DNA of 11,191 nt, from positions 1-11,191 of the forward strand of contig MU617537.1 of assembly GCA_025201705.1 (NCBI GenBank). The letters are read 5' to 3'. The notes under the pieces are model-generated. The model worked only from the letters and a program-made list of their open reading frames with translations. It did not search any database and was not told the origin of the DNA. This stretch comes from Dissophora ornata. Taxonomy: Eukaryota; Mortierellomycota; Mortierellomycetes; Mortierellales; Mortierellaceae. The position numbers were made by a program, and so were the translations under genes. This document shows positions 9,431 to 11,191 of the stretch, one piece after another. How positions within the stretch are numbered: the first letter of the stretch is position 1; the number at the start of each line of letters is the position of its first letter.

Positions 9431-10245
9431 ATCAAGTCGGTGTCCGGCGTTCACACTTCATGTTTCTTTTGGCCTATCTCAGGAAAGTCGTCCTCCAGGA
9501 CGCTGTGACTCTTATGGACCTTGACGATCCTGATTGCGACTATAGCCAACACCACATCTTCCGAGGGCCGGTGTTCAAGATCCCACATTTCATGGAGTTC
9601 AGGAACGAGTTCCAGGAAGCTGCTAGGAATGACATGTCGCCTATCACAGAAACCCTGGCTGCGAACGCACCAGCGATGCACTACGAGCTCTGGTCAATGA
9701 ATGCCAGACTGACAGTCCTGGACAGCAAACTTGAGACAGGGCTACTCCGTCAATTGGACCAGAGCACGGAACACCCCTCAGAATGTGATGTCCAAGGCAA
9801 CGGTGGGGGCTGTACTTAGGGGGACAATGGATGTGATAACGGAGATGAGCAGCATTGAAAGGAACATACGCAAGAAGACAAATCGCCGCCATGTCCCGCT
9901 CGTTAATATGATTAAATACATTTTTAAGTACACTGTAATCCGGGCGGAAAAGCGCGACCGGAATCAGTTGAATCTTATTCGCAATGGCTGCAGGAGCTCC
10001 AGTAGAGCCAGCACAATAAGCCGCCGCCGCAACCACAGCCACAACTGCAACCGGAGCCACATGAGCAGTAACCACAGTCACAGCAAGGTACAGAGGAAAA
10101 GGGCGAGCGTGAGCAGTGGGCGCCAGTCCTAGACGACGGGCCAAAAGTGGAAGGATAGATGCAACTGCCACGGTCTATGAAAGACCTGATGGATAAGCTG
10201 GCACTCTCAGGGAGCTTCGAGACCGAGGAGCCTTTCTGTTGACCA
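9421..10245 (+). pseudogene. remnant resembling a Crypton/Ndc10-GCR1-type recombinase protein
   Basis: The best part is an open frame of 119 codons from the ATG at 9460 to a TAG at 9817. It contains HFMFLLAYLRKVVLQDAVTL, then HHIFRGPVFKIPHFMEFRNEF and a helix-like stretch. The LRxVxLQDA segment followed by a hydrophobic PxF motif recalls the region after the catalytic domain in fungal Crypton and Ndc10-like proteins. The next coiled-coil-like part appears in the +2 frame (about 9785-9870, KATVGAVLRGTMDVITEM), suggesting a frameshift. A Gln/Pro-rich stretch with two in-frame stops (TAG 10003, TAA 10069) then returns to the first frame. At 10168-10236 MQLPRSMKDLMDKL resembles the start of a GCR1-C-type DNA-binding domain. 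The catalytic tyrosine-recombinase half is absent. Family recognition is from memory of motifs and is tentative. Confidence 0.45.
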
Positions 10246-10583
10246 GCTACGGCTACAATGATGATGGAGCCACTCGACTAGTCTCTCCATGCGACTCTAG
10301 AGCGAGTAGCAAGAGGGGGTGTGGCATATTGGACCTGCGCACTTCTTGTAGACATTCCAGAGAAGAGAACTTAATATAGGCACACTTAATAAACGGCATT
10401 ATTTTTAATATTTTCAAGCGGGGGCGGTCTTTCAATAACCGTGCGTTCGGCTATTTAACTGATGTGGCCCCCTCTTCCGACAAAAAGAGTTCTTTGTGGT
10501 GACTATATACCACAGAAGGCTCGTTCCCTATTACCAGAGGACGATATCTAAAATTACCTTTCAGGTTTTTGATGGAGGACCAT

Positions 10584-10592
10584 TATATAAAG
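10584..10592 (+). promoter_or_regulatory. TATA box
   Basis: TATATAAAG matches the TATA consensus and is followed within about 40 nt by a CT-rich stretch where initiation could occur. It points toward the XPG-like gene at 11070. Confidence 0.5.
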
Positions 10593-10974
10593 ACATTGTG
10601 TCGCAATCAAAACATCCGCTTTTCCTATTTCCATCGCAATACCCTCAACTTCATCTTCGATAGCTGATATTGATACTTTTAACTGATTGTTATCCTATCA
10701 CTCAATCTTTGACACATTTCCCCTACAGCCTGACTGACTATTTGTCTCCTCTGTGTAGTCAGCCTTTTGTCTCTTTATTACAGCTCCCACTTTCCACCTT
10801 GCCAAATCTTCTCGTTATACTTGCCTCCATCTCGAGTGTGTTCTCACTTGCACCACGTTTTCCAACATCCAGCTAACACTGACCCTCGCTGAGCGGCTTT
10901 GGACCCGACCAAAACCCACTTTTGTCAAATAGTTGACCACCAAAGACACAGTAAATTGTAAATACAAAGGACTT

Positions 10975-10990
10975 CCCAGGAGCTCCTGGG
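10975..10990. repeat. 16-bp perfect palindrome
   Basis: CCCAGGAGCTCCTGGG is self-complementary over all 16 bases, centred between 10982 and 10983, about 80 nt before the XPG-like start codon. It could be a dimeric factor site in DNA or a helix in RNA; with no loop, a stable hairpin would need the central bases unpaired. Confidence 0.85.
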
Positions 10991-11009
10991 CGCATACTCT
11001 CGTATTTTC

Positions 11010-11041
11010 ATGCCGTTATGGTGAGCACTAAAAGACACTAA
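11010..11041 (+). other. two overlapping short upstream ORFs
   Basis: ATG at 11010 reads four codons to TGA ending at 11024. ATG at 11018 reads seven codons to TAA ending at 11041. Both end before the main start at 11070. If the transcript begins upstream they could reduce translation of the XPG-like protein. The second lies on a GTGAGC that could also be a 5' splice site. Confidence 0.45.
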
Positions 11042-11050
11042 AAGACACTA
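11026..11050 (+). repeat. 10-bp tandem repeat (2.5 copies)
   Basis: CACTAAAAGA occurs twice in direct succession and is followed by CACTA, ending 19 nt before the start codon of the XPG-like gene. Each unit carries a CTAAAA that weakly resembles a branch site. Replication slippage is the likely origin. Confidence 0.75.
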
Positions 11051-11069
11051 TCTGAAATTATCTAGTAAC

Positions 11070-11191
11070 ATGGGTATTCAAGGCTTCTATGCTGCGCTCA
11101 AGAAACACGGCATGCCTCCTCTGCCAACTGATCTCACGCAGCTCTCGGACTGTAGAGTGGAGATTGATCTATTGGGGTCGTTTCGATCAAA
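11070..11191 (+). CDS. XPG/FEN1-like N-terminal (PIN-fold) protein, 5' part only
   Basis: The first 40 codons are present and the frame is open to the window end. It begins MGIQGFYAALKKHG, the hallmark XPG N-terminal start: Gly2 is exposed after Met removal, with a Gly-Phe/Leu turn and a first helix. CRVEIDLLGSF follows, with Asp33 at nearly the same position as the first metal-binding Asp of FEN1 (Asp34). Members are structure-specific nucleases or catalytically dead relatives such as Mkt1; expanded, divergent sets occur in some fungi. The start is supported by the fixed MGI beginning. Without the rest, whether the other acidic residues and the XPG-I region are present cannot be told, so activity is unproven. 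Confidence 0.75.
   Translation, partial: MGIQGFYAALKKHGMPPLPTDLTQLSDCRVEIDLLGSFRS

Larger units (their letters stand above)
10250..11069 (+). promoter_or_regulatory. promoter and leader of the XPG-like gene
   Basis: About 800 nt without a supported coding gene. It contains a TATATAAAG box at 10584-10592, a pyrimidine-rich stretch from about 10615 to 10870 typical of a fungal promoter or leader, a 16-bp palindrome, two short upstream ORFs and a tandem repeat just before the start codon. If transcription begins soon after the TATA box, the leader is about 450 nt and could include an intron; ATCTAG at 11060-11065 would serve as a 3' splice site. Confidence 0.5.

Noticed and set aside
9644..10171. 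175-codon minus-strand open frame opposite the Crypton-like remnant
   Set aside because: Ala/Val-rich low-complexity translation produced by the Gln/His-rich repeats on the other strand; no recognisable motif.
10253..10435. 60-codon minus-strand frame with an LRR-like look (FSSLECLQEV)
   Set aside because: Only one short leucine-containing stretch, no repeat pattern, and no continuity with the 8600-9430 relic.
10670..10876. Leu/Ser/Pro-rich plus-strand frame downstream of the TATA box
   Set aside because: It has no ATG start and arises from the pyrimidine-rich leader; no protein-like features.

Overview
The window looks like nuclear DNA of an early-diverging fungus, probably Mortierellomycotina. 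This is inferred from eukaryotic protein-coding genes with short GT-AG introns (92-109 nt, plus two of 419-471 nt), a TACTAAC branch-site box, fungal-type proteins, and decayed F-box/LRR-like and Crypton-like sequence. The taxon is an inference from protein style, not a search result. No rRNA, tRNA, CRISPR or bacterial-type operon structure was seen.

Layout. (1) 179-1701, minus: large-subunit ribosomal protein uL4 (RPL4). The 5' exon is probably just the ATG, followed by a 419-nt intron carrying a G-rich GGATG repeat. (2) 1702-2732: divergent promoter region. (3) 2733-6008, plus: a four-exon MscS-family mechanosensitive channel with an EF-hand, 867 aa once spliced. The large open frame appears to start at an ATG at 3237, but that ATG is most likely inside intron 1. 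(4) 6009-6141: short convergent 3' region. (5) 6142-7887, minus: a three-exon WD40 protein of the Ipi3/WDR18 family, 514 aa. (6) 7888-8600: its upstream region, with a 17-nt A tract. (7) About 8600-9430, minus: a stop-riddled remnant resembling a fungal F-box/leucine-rich-repeat protein. (8) About 9421-10245, plus: a broken remnant resembling the C-terminal half of a Crypton/Ndc10/GCR1-type recombinase protein. (9) 10250-11069: promoter and leader with a TATA box, a 16-bp perfect palindrome, two small upstream ORFs and a 10-bp tandem repeat. (10) 11070 to the window end, plus: the first 40 codons of an XPG/FEN1-like (PIN-fold) nuclease-family protein.

Functionally, RPL4 and Ipi3 both belong to the 60S ribosome pathway (structural protein and assembly factor), while the channel between them concerns osmotic and calcium homeostasis. 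Nothing shows that the three are co-regulated. The 8.6-10.25 kb stretch reads as a decaying island between housekeeping genes and the XPG-like gene. No clearly new system was found. The most useful results are the corrected gene models, the two degenerate elements and the unusual leader of the last gene.
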